DNA of 39,629 bases from Spirochaetota bacterium (GTDB taxonomy: Bacteria > Spirochaetota > Spirochaetia > Treponematales > Rectinemataceae): contig JAPLSO010000017.1 in the NCBI GenBank assembly GCA_026398595.1, positions 1 to 39,629 of the forward strand, read 5' to 3'. The notes beneath the pieces were generated by a model. The model made no database searches. It was given only the letters and a program-made list of their open reading frames with translations, and was not told the DNA's origin. Shown here piece by piece: positions 7,602 through 15,012 of the stretch; within the stretch, counting starts at the first letter, position 1; each line of letters opens with the position of its first letter. Both the position numbers and the translations under genes were made by a program.

Positions 7602-9122
7602 ATGAAACGTATTTTGGTTCTGATAAGCCTGATCGCCGTCCTCACTCCGTCCGCGCTGTTCGCCCAGTCGGGCGGCCCGATGGCCGGTGTCATGACCTGG
7701 CTGCACGACAACATGAGCATGGAGATGGGCTCCGTGTCGATAGACGGCCTTTCCTATTCAAAGGTTACGCTATCTCCCGAAGTCAGGATGGGGAGACTGA
7801 AGCTGGGCCTCTACCTGCCCGTCATCTACAAGGATGACCTCTTCAATCCCTCCACCTGGTATGCACCGGGCGGGAACAACGAATGGAATTTCGGCGCGGA
7901 CTACTGGGGCCGCGACACCTTCAAGGCACTCCTCGACGTGGCGGCTGACCTGGTCCTGAAGGTAAAGTACCTCGAATATGGCCAACCCCTCGAGGACAAG
8001 TTCTTCGTTAAAGTGGGCAACCTCCACGACCTCACTATAGGCCACGGTCTCATCATGCGAAACTACAGGAACGATTCGGACTTCCCGAGCGTTCGCAGAA
8101 CGGGCGTCAACACGGGCATAGATTTCGGCGGCTTCGGCTTCGAAGCCCTTGCCAACGACCTGCCCGTACCCGACATCGTGGGCGCGCGCCTCTATTTCAG
8201 ACCGATCAAGGGCTCCAAGCTCGCCTTCGGCTTATCGGGGGTCGCCGACCTCGCGGCCGCTTCGGATATGACGGATCCCTCCTTCAGCACGGTGATGGAC
8301 AATTTAATGTTCCTGGGAACCGGTCTCGACCTGGACTTCCCTATCATCAAGAACAACGAGATCCTCTCCCTACGCGCCTTTGCCGACGCGGCGGTCACGG
8401 TGCCTTACATCAAAGGCAATACGGTCACCTACAATAGCGTCCCGATCACGGGAGGGCTGCGAACCGATCTCATTTGGAACGGCGGACCCAAGAACTGGGG
8501 CGCGGCGACAGGCTTACTAGGCAACGTACTCTTCATCGACTGGAGGCTCGAGTACCGGTACTTCACGGGCATCTTCAGGCCGGCCTTCTTCGATTCTACC
8601 TATGAACGCGCGCGGTCGGTCTATGTCCAGCAATACTTAGGCTACCTCGACGGGACCCATTCAATCTCCACGGCCCCCACGGTCATGGGCATCTACGGCG
8701 AGGCCGGCTTCTCCCTTCTCAAGGACAGGCTGAGCTTCTCGGCGGGCTACATGTGGCCCTGGAATCCCGCGGTCGGCTTCTCTTTAAGCGCGACGGCTGA
8801 CGACGAACTTCACGCGGGCATCGCCATCAAGAAAGGCCTCATCCCCGTCGTGGACCTTGCGGGCGCGGTGTACTACGATAAATGGGGTCTCGTTAACTCC
8901 ATCATGGACGGCAGTTTCCAGTTCTTCGACGAGAAGACAGCCTTTGCCGGCGAGGTGGACTTTCCGATCCCGGGAACGCCGAATCTCTCCGTAGCCGCCA
9001 TCTTCAAGGCGGTCGCCAAGCGCGACGCATCAGGTAGTCTCGTCTATGTGGTCGCGACCGATCCCAGCAAGGGTATTGTCATGCAGCCCAGCATCACGAT
9101 CGAGACGCGATTCAGGTTCTGA
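7602..9122 (+). CDS. Exported beta-barrel-like outer-membrane protein (paralogue 2)
   Basis: 506 residues with a signal peptide (MKRILVLISLIAVLTPSALFAQ, cleavage near FAQ). The mature protein shares a conserved block with its upstream neighbour: KVGNLHDLTIGHGLIMRNY, then GVNTGIDFGGFGFEAL, then GARLYFRPI. It also ends in a strand closing with phenylalanine (ITIETRFRF), as barrel proteins do. It is about 60 residues longer than its paralogue. A GGGAGG ribosome site precedes the ATG, and a strong terminator follows 20 nt after the stop, closing the unit. A porin or adhesin-like surface role is plausible but not shown. Confidence 0.75.
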   Translation: MKRILVLISLIAVLTPSALFAQSGGPMAGVMTWLHDNMSMEMGSVSIDGLSYSKVTLSPEVRMGRLKLGLYLPVIYKDDLFNPSTWYAPGGNNEWNFGADYWGRDTFKALLDVAADLVLKVKYLEYGQPLEDKFFVKVGNLHDLTIGHGLIMRNYRNDSDFPSVRRTGVNTGIDFGGFGFEALANDLPVPDIVGARLYFRPIKGSKLAFGLSGVADLAAASDMTDPSFSTVMDNLMFLGTGLDLDFPIIKNNEILSLRAFADAAVTVPYIKGNTVTYNSVPITGGLRTDLIWNGGPKNWGAATGLLGNVLFIDWRLEYRYFTGIFRPAFFDSTYERARSVYVQQYLGYLDGTHSISTAPTVMGIYGEAGFSLLKDRLSFSAGYMWPWNPAVGFSLSATADDELHAGIAIKKGLIPVVDLAGAVYYDKWGLVNSIMDGSFQFFDEKTAFAGEVDFPIPGTPNLSVAAIFKAVAKRDASGSLVYVVATDPSKGIVMQPSITIETRFRF

Positions 9123-9141
9123 AAAAAGCCGAAATTCGACC

Positions 9142-9174
9142 AAGGATGCCCCTTTTTGGGGGCATCCTTTTTTT
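9142..9174 (+). terminator. Rho-independent terminator after the outer-membrane protein pair
   Basis: GGATGCCCC (9144-9152) pairs perfectly with GGGGCATCC (9159-9167) across a short T-rich loop and is followed by seven T residues. It ends the OMP transcript and separates it from mutL. Confidence 0.92.
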
Positions 9175-9202
9175 ATGCGCACCGAATCGCTATCATAGGG
9201 GC

Positions 9203-10930
9203 ATGGCACGCATCCACATCCTGCCGCCCGAGACGGCAAGGCTAATCGCAGCCGGTGAAGTCATCGAACGGCCAGCCTCGGCCTTACGGGAACTCATCGA
9301 CAACGCCCTCGACGCAGGAGCCTCGGAAATCAGGGTAGAACTAGCCTCGGGCGGCATCGACCTCGTCCAGGTTTCGGACGACGGCGCTGGCATGTCCAAG
9401 GAAGACCTCGCGCTTTCCGTCCTCGAGCACGCGACAAGCAAGATCGAAACGGCTGACGATCTCCTCACGGCCCGGACCCTCGGGTTCCGCGGCGAAGCCC
9501 TCGCATCCATCGCGGCCGTCGCCCGGCTCGAGATGACGAGTGTGGAATCGGGGACCGAGATGGGCTGGCGCCTCAGGAAGGATATTGGCGGGAATGCTTC
9601 ACTCACTCCGACGGCCGCCCGCCGGGGCACGACTGTTTCAGCCAGGGCGTTCTTCGAAAACTTCCCAGCGCGGAGACAGTTCCTGAAGCGACCCTCATCC
9701 GAAGCCGCGCTCTGCAGGACTGTGTTCAACGAAAAAGCGGTCGCCCATCCGGGGACCACCTTCGTCTGGGCATCGGGAGGAAGTTCTGAGCGTCTCCCTG
9801 CGGGAGGAAGGCTCGAGCGGATCGCCATACTCTACCCCGACCTGCCGGCGAGGGCTCTTCGGAGCTTTTCAGCAAAGACCGACGAAGCGGCGTTCGAGGT
9901 GGTCTATACCGATCCTTCCTGCCACAGGAGGGACAGACGTTACGTCCAGATCTTCGTCAATAGGAGGAAGGTACCTGAATGGGGCCTCGCAGGCGTCCTC
10001 GAATACGCCTTCTACGAGTATCTGCCTGGAGGCATGCATCCCATCGCCTTTCTCTTCGCCGAGATCGACCCAGCCAGGGCTGACTTCAATATACACCCCG
10101 CCAAGCGGGAGGTGAGGATTAAACGCCTCGACGAGCTCAAGAACGCCTTCCTCACCGCGTTCAGGACACACCTGCGCGTCGAACTGGGCGCAGGGCCGAC
10201 GGACATGGCTCCCTTTCTCTCCGAAAGACAGCTTCCGGGCATTAGCGGTTACAGCCACGGATTCACACCCCTGGTCGGCGCTATGTCCCAGCCTGCCGAA
10301 GCCCGCGAGCGCTTCGACCCCCAGGCCTGGGAGATGCCGGGCGAGGAAAGGCCCGCCTTTTCCTCACTCGGCAAGCCTGACTCCCCAGCCTTCCGCTACC
10401 TGGGCAGGGCCTTCGGTCCATTCCTTCTCTTCGAAAAGGACGATGTGCTCTATATCCTCGACCAGCATGCCGCGCACGAGCGGATTCTCTTCGACGAACT
10501 CTCGAATGAGACGAAGTCGAGCCAAGAGCTCCTCGTACCGGCTGTCTTCGATTGTCCCCCCGGATCGGCCAGGACGCGACTCTCCAAATCCCTATGCGAA
10601 CTTTCGAAGATGGGTTATGCGATAGAACTCACGGCTGAATCCTGCGTCGTCAACGCCGTACCCTCATTTCTAGGAGAAAAAGCTGTCCAGGCACTGGCCG
10701 AAACATTTTCGAACGATGGAACCAATGAGCTTCCAGGCTTCGGACTCATGGCCACCATGGCCTGCAGGGCGGCGATTACAGATGGCGACGAGCTCGACCC
10801 AGCCGCGGCGAGGGACCTTGTGGCACGAGCCCTCGAGCTCCCCCTCCCCCGCTGCCCCCATGGCAGGCCCATTTGGGTCAAGCTCGACAGAACGAGCCTC
10901 GATAGGATGGTGGGGAGGCTCGTCCAATGA
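9203..10930 (+). CDS. mutL: DNA mismatch repair protein MutL with C-terminal endonuclease motif
   Basis: 575 residues from the ATG at 9203; an in-frame upstream start would fall inside the terminator and is rejected. The N-terminal GHKL ATPase shows IAAGEVIERP, catalytic E30 and N34 in RELIDNALDAGA, DDGAGM, HATSK and GFRGEALASI. The C-terminal domain carries the metal-dependent nicking motif at about 420 (DQHAAHERILFD), ACRAA and CPHGRP. It therefore belongs to the endonuclease-type MutL of bacteria without MutH, which nicks the discontinuous strand after MutS recognition. The last acidic position of the DQHA-x2-E-x4-E motif reads D rather than E. Its stop overlaps the next ATG (ATGA), so translation is coupled. 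mutS is not in the window. Confidence 0.96.
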   Translation: MARIHILPPETARLIAAGEVIERPASALRELIDNALDAGASEIRVELASGGIDLVQVSDDGAGMSKEDLALSVLEHATSKIETADDLLTARTLGFRGEALASIAAVARLEMTSVESGTEMGWRLRKDIGGNASLTPTAARRGTTVSARAFFENFPARRQFLKRPSSEAALCRTVFNEKAVAHPGTTFVWASGGSSERLPAGGRLERIAILYPDLPARALRSFSAKTDEAAFEVVYTDPSCHRRDRRYVQIFVNRRKVPEWGLAGVLEYAFYEYLPGGMHPIAFLFAEIDPARADFNIHPAKREVRIKRLDELKNAFLTAFRTHLRVELGAGPTDMAPFLSERQLPGISGYSHGFTPLVGAMSQPAEARERFDPQAWEMPGEERPAFSSLGKPDSPAFRYLGRAFGPFLLFEKDDVLYILDQHAAHERILFDELSNETKSSQELLVPAVFDCPPGSARTRLSKSLCELSKMGYAIELTAESCVVNAVPSFLGEKAVQALAETFSNDGTNELPGFGLMATMACRAAITDGDELDPAAARDLVARALELPLPRCPHGRPIWVKLDRTSLDRMVGRLVQ

Positions 10931-11616
10931 AGCTTCGGCTAAGGAAGCTTCGGCTAAGGAAGCCGCTGTTAAAAAAGCCGCCGCCTGCAGGCCCAGTGAA
11001 AATCCTCTGCGTCGCCGATGAAGTCGACCTCCTCGTTTACTCGGACGCGATACGGGAGCGTTTTGGCGAGGTCGACCTCATCCTGTCTGCCGGCGATCTG
11101 CCCAACGAATACCTGGGCTACATAGCCTCCATGCTCAACAGACCTCTTGTCTCGGTGGCGGGCAACCACGATCATGGGGAAGAGGATGCTTCGGGTCTCG
11201 GACGCCTTTGCTTCTCGATACGGAAGGAAGCTGGTCTTTCGATTCTGGGAATCCCCGGCTCGATGCTCTACTCGGGTGGCCCCAACCAATTTTCCGATCA
11301 TTATATGACCATGAGACTCCTGTGCCTCGCGCCCCGTCTCGTCCTCAGGCGGCTCTTCAAGGGGAGAGGGGTCGACATCGTCCTCGCTCACGCTCCTCCC
11401 AAGGGCATGGGCGATGGCCCGGATCTGCCGCATCGCGGCTTTTCGGCCTTTCTCTGGCTTATCGGTCTGGCCAAGCCTTTCTACTTCATCCACGGCCATG
11501 TGCATCTTTACGACGGTCGGGAAAAGCGGGAAAAAGAGCTGGATTCCACCAAAGTCGTGAATGTCTACGGCCACAGCCTCATCATCCTGGGGGAGGAGGA
11601 GCCATGTCATCACTGA
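10927..11616 (+). CDS. Calcineurin-like metallophosphoesterase
   Basis: 229 residues with the phosphoesterase motifs LSAGDLP (near 56), GNHD (79-82), LAHAPP and HGHVH, which ligate two metal ions. The first metal motif, normally D-x-H, reads D-E-V at residues 31-33, so one ligand may be missing or supplied differently. The first 20 residues are a Lys/Arg/Leu repeat encoded by a tandem DNA repeat and do not look like part of the fold. An internal GTG at 10996 could start a trimmed protein. The ATG at 10927 has a good GGGGAGG site and overlaps the mutL stop. The substrate is unknown; the family spans phosphodiesterases and nucleotidases. Confidence 0.82.
   Translation: MKLRLRKLRLRKPLLKKPPPAGPVKILCVADEVDLLVYSDAIRERFGEVDLILSAGDLPNEYLGYIASMLNRPLVSVAGNHDHGEEDASGLGRLCFSIRKEAGLSILGIPGSMLYSGGPNQFSDHYMTMRLLCLAPRLVLRRLFKGRGVDIVLAHAPPKGMGDGPDLPHRGFSAFLWLIGLAKPFYFIHGHVHLYDGREKREKELDSTKVVNVYGHSLIILGEEEPCHH
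10929..10958 (+). repeat. Two tandem copies of a 15-bp unit at the mutL/phosphoesterase junction
   Basis: GAAGCTTCGGCTAAG is repeated exactly at 10929-10943 and 10944-10958, with a degenerate third copy after it. The unit length is a multiple of three. In the phosphoesterase frame it encodes K-L-R-L-R repeats. In another plus-strand frame it encodes an E-A-S-A-K pattern. Confidence 0.9.
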
Positions 11617-12536
11617 TCGACTCTATGACCGACCACGATTTCCAGAAAGCTCAGACCAAGGCCTTTTTCTCCCGCCTCGCTCATATTTTCAACCCGGGCG
11701 AGGAGGATCTCCTCCCCTTCGAGGAGGCGAAAAGGATTCTCGGACCGGACACGGAACATTATTCTGGCCTGGCGACGATACCCCTCGCCAGGATCGTCGG
11801 CAGCGAGGGAAGATACAGGGATTTTAACCGGCACTTTCTCCCGAGGAAGAATCATCTGAAGATACGTTGGATGAGCATCGATGAAGCCCGATACAATGAC
11901 GTCAACCTTCCCCCGGTCCGCCTCTACGAGATGGGAAGCGTTTATTTTGTCAGGGACGGCAACCATAGAGTTTCGGTGGCGAAATCGTCGGGGCAGCTCG
12001 ATATAGACGCCGAGGTCGTCTCACTGCAATCCAAAGTGGCTATAAGCCCTGACATGAGCATCGAGGAGTTGAAAGCCGCGGTCATCGGCTTTGAAAAGGC
12101 CGAGTTCTACGCCTCGACGAACTACCTCACTGTCGTCGGCCTGGACGATCTCTCCTTTTCCGAACCCGGGCGTTATGACACGATAACGGACCATGTCGAC
12201 GTCCATAAATATTACCTGAACGAGCACGAAGAGGCGGAAATCTCCTGGGCGAACGCCCTCTTCTCCTGGCACGAGAATGTATATGCCCCCATACTTCTCG
12301 CCATAGGGGAAGAGAGGCTGCTCCAGCTCTTCCCCGGCCGAACGGCTGCCGATCTCTACCTCTACCTTGTCAATCATTGGGACGAACTCAAGCAAAGCCT
12401 CAACAAAGACGTAGGCATCGGCGAGGCAGCCCGCGATTTCAAGTCAAACCAGGGTGCAGAGACCAAGCCAACGGGATTGAGGCGCTTCCTGAGAAAAATC
12501 TTGGAAAAGCTTAAAAAAGAACTAGATAATTGGTAA
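11604..12536 (+). CDS. Conserved protein with a ParB/sulfiredoxin-like DGNHRVS motif
   Basis: 310 residues from the ATG at 11604, which has a strong GGGAGGAGGA site and overlaps the previous gene by 13 nt. Near residues 108-125 it reads VRLYEMGSVYFVRDGNHRVSVA. The R-D-G-N-H-R core is the nucleotide-binding box of ParB/Srx-like folds and also of DUF4032-type proteins. The middle (YLNEHEEAEISWANALFSWHENVYAPI) and the Lys-rich C-terminus look soluble, with no membrane segment. I recall similar proteins annotated only as hypothetical or 'transcriptional regulator' and cannot give a function. A strong terminator follows about 80 nt downstream. Confidence 0.65.
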   Translation: MSSLIDSMTDHDFQKAQTKAFFSRLAHIFNPGEEDLLPFEEAKRILGPDTEHYSGLATIPLARIVGSEGRYRDFNRHFLPRKNHLKIRWMSIDEARYNDVNLPPVRLYEMGSVYFVRDGNHRVSVAKSSGQLDIDAEVVSLQSKVAISPDMSIEELKAAVIGFEKAEFYASTNYLTVVGLDDLSFSEPGRYDTITDHVDVHKYYLNEHEEAEISWANALFSWHENVYAPILLAIGEERLLQLFPGRTAADLYLYLVNHWDELKQSLNKDVGIGEAARDFKSNQGAETKPTGLRRFLRKILEKLKKELDNW

Positions 12537-12613
12537 CTTCCGCGGAAATGCGGTATTTTTATAGATGCAGGACGATAACAGCTTTCTTCATTTCAGCTCC
12601 TTTTTTTGCGTCG

Positions 12614-12651
12614 GCCGCCGGGTACTCCTCCTTACCCGGCGGCTTTTTTTT
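12614..12651 (+). terminator. Strong rho-independent terminator with an anti-Shine-Dalgarno loop
   Basis: An 11-bp perfect stem, GCCGCCGGGTA (12614-12624) with TACCCGGCGGC (12633-12643), is followed by eight T residues. The 8-nt loop (12625-12632) reads CTCCTCCT. It terminates the preceding gene or a short independent RNA that could start in the gap upstream. Confidence 0.93.
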
Positions 12652-12683
12652 GGAGCAACTAATCGGGAATCCGTCCTGCAAGG

Positions 12684-12711
12684 TTGACAAATAAGGGGCT
12701 TAGCATATATC
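12684..12711 (+). promoter_or_regulatory. Sigma-70-type promoter for the 56-residue zinc-ribbon gene
   Basis: A perfect TTGACA at 12684-12689 and TATATC at 12706-12711, spaced by 16 nt, lie about 28 nt before the ATG at 12739. A GAAGGAG ribosome site falls in between. Confidence 0.75.
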
Positions 12712-12738
12712 TTTCATGGAATTTCGAAGGAGTAATTT

Positions 12739-12909
12739 ATGGCACAGGTATCCAAAAACTCACGCAGCTCCAGCGCGACACATCACTTCTACTGCCCCTG
12801 CGGCGGCGAGGTCAAGATGAAGACCATCTTCGAGAACGGGAAGGTCAGGAACGTAGCCGAATGCGAGAAGTGCAAACGCGCCGAGCGCAAACCCGCCGAT
12901 TTCAACTAA
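12739..12909 (+). CDS. Small zinc-ribbon protein (56 residues), function unknown
   Basis: A short but well-supported gene with its own promoter, a GAAGGAG ribosome site and an ATG at 12739. The protein begins MAQVSKNSRSS and has two cysteine pairs: CPCGG near residue 19 and CEKCKR near residue 43. This C-x-C / C-x-x-C set resembles a zinc ribbon as in small ribosomal proteins. About a quarter of the residues are Lys or Arg, which fits RNA or ribosome contact. I recall similar short proteins in treponemes annotated as hypothetical. It could be a ribosome-associated factor, but that is inference. Confidence 0.75.
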   Translation: MAQVSKNSRSSSATHHFYCPCGGEVKMKTIFENGKVRNVAECEKCKRAERKPADFN

Positions 12910-12923
12910 TATAGCCCTTCTAT

Positions 12924-12943
12924 CCCCGGCCTGAGGGCCGGGG
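12924..12943. terminator. Hairpin between convergent genes, possible bidirectional terminator
   Basis: CCCCGGCC (12924-12931) pairs with GGCCGGGG (12936-12943) over a TGAG loop, ending exactly at the stop codon of the minus-strand acyltransferase. There is no T-tract on either side, so it may be a weak or Rho-assisted terminator or an RNA-stabilising hairpin. Confidence 0.5.
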
Positions 12944-13708
12944 TCAATTCCTGCCTGAATGTAGACGCCTCATCCCCAGCAGAGCTTCATCTATCATCAG
13001 CCTGGCATTCTCGAGACTCCGCAGCGCCTCCCTCTTGTTTGCGGGAGGAGGCATAAGCCCGACGAAGCGGACGGAATAGGGGGAGGTTCCAAAATTCCTG
13101 AAGAAATCCTTGAGGGTCCTGACGTATCGGCCTCCCTCCAAGGCGACGACGAGGATGGGAAGGGATTCGACTTCGAGAATCTTCCTGTAGCCAGCGGAAT
13201 GGAAGGTGCCCAGAATTCCCGTCTGGGATCTATGCCCTTCCGGGAAGATGACGGGTATGGAACCTTCCTTGATGCAGCGCCTGGCCATCTGTTCCACGCT
13301 CCTTATCGCGTGGAGGGCATCGCCCTTGCGTCGTACGAGGCTGTGCCCTGCTTTCCTTAAAAGAAGGGAGATGAGCGGTATGCCCCAGGCGAGTTCCTGC
13401 TTGGCGACAAAGCGCGCGCGCTTTCCCCCTGGAATAAGATACATCAGCAGGGGGATGTCAAGGAGGCTCTGGTGGTTGGAGACCAGTAGAAAGCGCTGGG
13501 GGATGTCCTCATCGACGAGATTCTTGAAATCGATCCTGAACCCCGCGTAATATTTAAACATCAGGAAAATCGCCGAGATGGCTTTTGCCTCATACTCGAG
13601 GATCTTGGCCTTTTTCCGTTCAGGCGCGGAAAAAGCCAGGAACCAGAGGAGAAAAGACTCCCACCAGGCGAAGACGCTGAGAAGGACGAAGACGATGACC
13701 AGATTCAT
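12944..13708 (-). CDS. plsC: 1-acyl-sn-glycerol-3-phosphate acyltransferase (PlsC family)
   Basis: 254 residues. A hydrophobic N-terminal helix (VIVFVLLSVFAWWESFLLWFL) anchors it in the inner membrane. The acyltransferase motifs follow: catalytic H-x4-D as NHQSLLD, KQELAWGIPLI, and the glycerolphosphate-binding FPEGHRSQTG. The enzyme acylates lysophosphatidic acid to phosphatidic acid in phospholipid synthesis. Length matches the family (about 240-260). It is a single gene on the minus strand. The ribosome site is weak. Its neighbours are unrelated. Other lysophospholipid acyltransferases share these motifs, so the exact acceptor is assumed. Confidence 0.92.
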   Translation of the reverse strand: MNLVIVFVLLSVFAWWESFLLWFLAFSAPERKKAKILEYEAKAISAIFLMFKYYAGFRIDFKNLVDEDIPQRFLLVSNHQSLLDIPLLMYLIPGGKRARFVAKQELAWGIPLISLLLRKAGHSLVRRKGDALHAIRSVEQMARRCIKEGSIPVIFPEGHRSQTGILGTFHSAGYRKILEVESLPILVVALEGGRYVRTLKDFFRNFGTSPYSVRFVGLMPPPANKREALRSLENARLMIDEALLGMRRLHSGRN

Positions 13709-13780
13709 GGATATTTCTCTCGGACCGCCTAATTCTTTATCCTATTTAAACTGATTGGGAGTACGCAGTCAATCGCGGTC

Positions 13781-13810
13781 TTGACATTCGACCATCCCCT
13801 CTGCTATTTT
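13781..13810 (+). promoter_or_regulatory. Sigma-70-type promoter for rpsT
   Basis: A perfect TTGACA at 13781-13786 and TATTTT at 13805-13810, 18 nt apart, precede rpsT. The leader of about 60 nt contains GTTCG...CGAAC (13841-13858 region), a small inverted repeat that could serve the autoregulation known for S20. That role is inferred. Confidence 0.7.
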
Positions 13811-13876
13811 TCTTAATCGCGTTAGGCAAGTAACCGGTTCGGTACGAATCGAACATCATTTTGGGGAGGATTCCCT

Positions 13877-14146
13877 TTGAGCACCAAGAATCTGTCTGCA
13901 GAAAAGCGGATGAGGCAGGACGAGAAGCGCCGCATCAGGAACAAGGGCGTCAAGACTGCTATCAGAACGGCCGCTAAAAAGGTCCTCGCGGCATCCGAGA
14001 AGAAGGACGTAGCGACCGCTAAAGAAGCCCTGGCCGATATGATCAAGAAGATCGACACGGCGGCAGGAAAGGGAATCGTAAAGAAGAACACCGCCGCCCG
14101 CAAGAAATCCAGAATGCAGAAACTGGTGAACAGACTGGGAGTCTGA
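13877..14146 (+). CDS. rpsT: 30S ribosomal protein S20
   Basis: 89 residues, very rich in Lys, Arg and Ala: the characteristic three-helix S20 with AEKRMRQDEKRRIRNKGVKTAIRT at the N-terminus and KGIVKKNTAARKKSRM at the C-terminus. It binds the 5' domain of 16S rRNA. The start is a TTG with GGGGAGGA about 7 nt upstream. S20 uses rare start codons (UUG in E. coli) as part of its self-limitation, so this fits known biology. It has its own promoter and is followed 55 nt later by the HU gene, probably on the same transcript. Confidence 0.96.
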   Translation: MSTKNLSAEKRMRQDEKRRIRNKGVKTAIRTAAKKVLAASEKKDVATAKEALADMIKKIDTAAGKGIVKKNTAARKKSRMQKLVNRLGV

Positions 14147-14201
14147 ATCCGATCTATTGAAACCGCTTTTGGTATCTTGGACGATTGGGGGAATGAACGG
14201 T

Positions 14202-14537
14202 ATGGCCGAAAAATTAACGAAAGCCGAATTGATCGACGCTCTCTATGGCAGTCTCTCCTCGGGAAAGACCACGAGGAAGGAAATTCACGAACTCATCGAT
14301 GGACTATTCTCGGAGATTAAGGGAGCCATCCTCAGTGGAAAGACGGTTGAACTCAGGGGCTTCGGAACCTTCGAAGTCAAGCTCCGCAAAGGCAGATCCA
14401 AGGCGAGGAATCCCAAGACTGGCGAGATTGTCTCGGTTCAGGATCATGGAGTCGCCGGATTCCGCCCCGGACGCGAACTCAAGAAGGCCGCATGGGAGAT
14501 GGAAGCGGCTCTCATTTCGCGCAGTTTTAAGAAATAG
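14202..14537 (+). CDS. hup: HU/IHF-family DNA-binding protein
   Basis: 111 residues from the ATG at 14202. The GGGGGA site about 10 nt upstream fits that start better than two earlier in-frame candidates. LTKAELIDALYGSL forms the dimer helices. ELRGFGTFEVKLRKGRSKARNPKTGE is the beta-arm with the conserved R-N-P-K-T-G tip that bends DNA. The C-terminal 15 residues extend past a minimal 90-residue HU. It is a nucleoid-associated protein, probably homodimeric. Whether it acts as HU or IHF cannot be told from one subunit. A strong terminator follows. Confidence 0.94.
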   Translation: MAEKLTKAELIDALYGSLSSGKTTRKEIHELIDGLFSEIKGAILSGKTVELRGFGTFEVKLRKGRSKARNPKTGEIVSVQDHGVAGFRPGRELKKAAWEMEAALISRSFKK

Positions 14538-14557
14538 CGCATTGCTTATCGAAACAG

Positions 14558-14593
14558 GGCGAAAACCTCGTTGAAGCGGTTTTCGCCTTTTTT
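14558..14593 (+). terminator. Rho-independent terminator after hup
   Basis: GGCGAAAACC (14558-14567) pairs perfectly with GGTTTTCGCC (14578-14587) around a 10-nt loop and is followed by six T residues. Confidence 0.93.
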
Positions 14594-14630
14594 ATTGACA
14601 AGCAAGTAAAGCGATCGGAGACTGCAATCG

Positions 14631-14987
14631 ATGGGAAAGCCAAAGAACCCAGCCATCCTCCTCTACTCGACTGAATTGAGCGCAAGTTTATCCATGAAAG
14701 GCGATCTTGAAACGAAGGGAAGCCTCCTCATCAAGGGGAGCTATTCCGGGACGATAGCCTCGAATTCCGACGTAAGAATCGAAAAGGGTGCGAACGTGGG
14801 ACCCTGCAGACTTTCGGCCAGGTCCGTTTCCGTGAAAGGCGGCTTCGCGGGCAGTATCGAGGCATCCTCCTTAATCGAGATCGGGGGAAGGGCCACGGTA
14901 AGCGCAGACTTGGAAGCCCCCTTTCTTTCCATCGCCGAAAGCTCGAGTTTCGAAGGCAGGATAAAGATGCCCGACGACGGAGATTGA
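14631..14987 (+). CDS. Bactofilin-family polymer-forming protein
   Basis: 118 residues with the bactofilin core of short repeated beta-strands: GDLETKGSLLIKGSYSGTI, then VRIEKGANVG, then VSVKGGFAGSIEAS. Hydrophobic residues alternate and a glycine turn recurs about every 16-18 residues, the pattern of a right-handed beta-helix. Bactofilins self-assemble into nucleotide-free filaments that organise cell shape, peptidoglycan synthesis or chromosome position. In spirochaetes they have been linked to cell morphology. It starts with ATG and ends inside the rho -35 box. The usual M23 peptidase partner is not adjacent. Confidence 0.9.
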   Translation: MGKPKNPAILLYSTELSASLSMKGDLETKGSLLIKGSYSGTIASNSDVRIEKGANVGPCRLSARSVSVKGGFAGSIEASSLIEIGGRATVSADLEAPFLSIAESSSFEGRIKMPDDGD

Positions 14988-15012
14988 CAGATCGACCAGC
15001 AGGGGCTATAGT
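14984..15012 (+). promoter_or_regulatory. Sigma-70-type promoter for rho
   Basis: TTGACA at 14984-14989 and TATAGT at 15007-15012 with an ideal 17-nt spacer. The -35 box overlaps the stop codon of the bactofilin gene. The resulting leader is about 210 nt long up to the preferred rho start. It contains an 11-codon open frame (15093-15128) starting ATGAACAAT. Confidence 0.85.

Noticed and set aside
13838-13860. GTTCG...CGAAC in the rpsT leader as the T-arm of a tRNA
   Set aside because: No acceptor, D or anticodon stems can be built around it.
14595-14600. TTGACA before the bactofilin gene as a promoter
   Set aside because: No -10-like hexamer occurs 16-18 nt downstream (the position reads GAGACT), so only one half is present.
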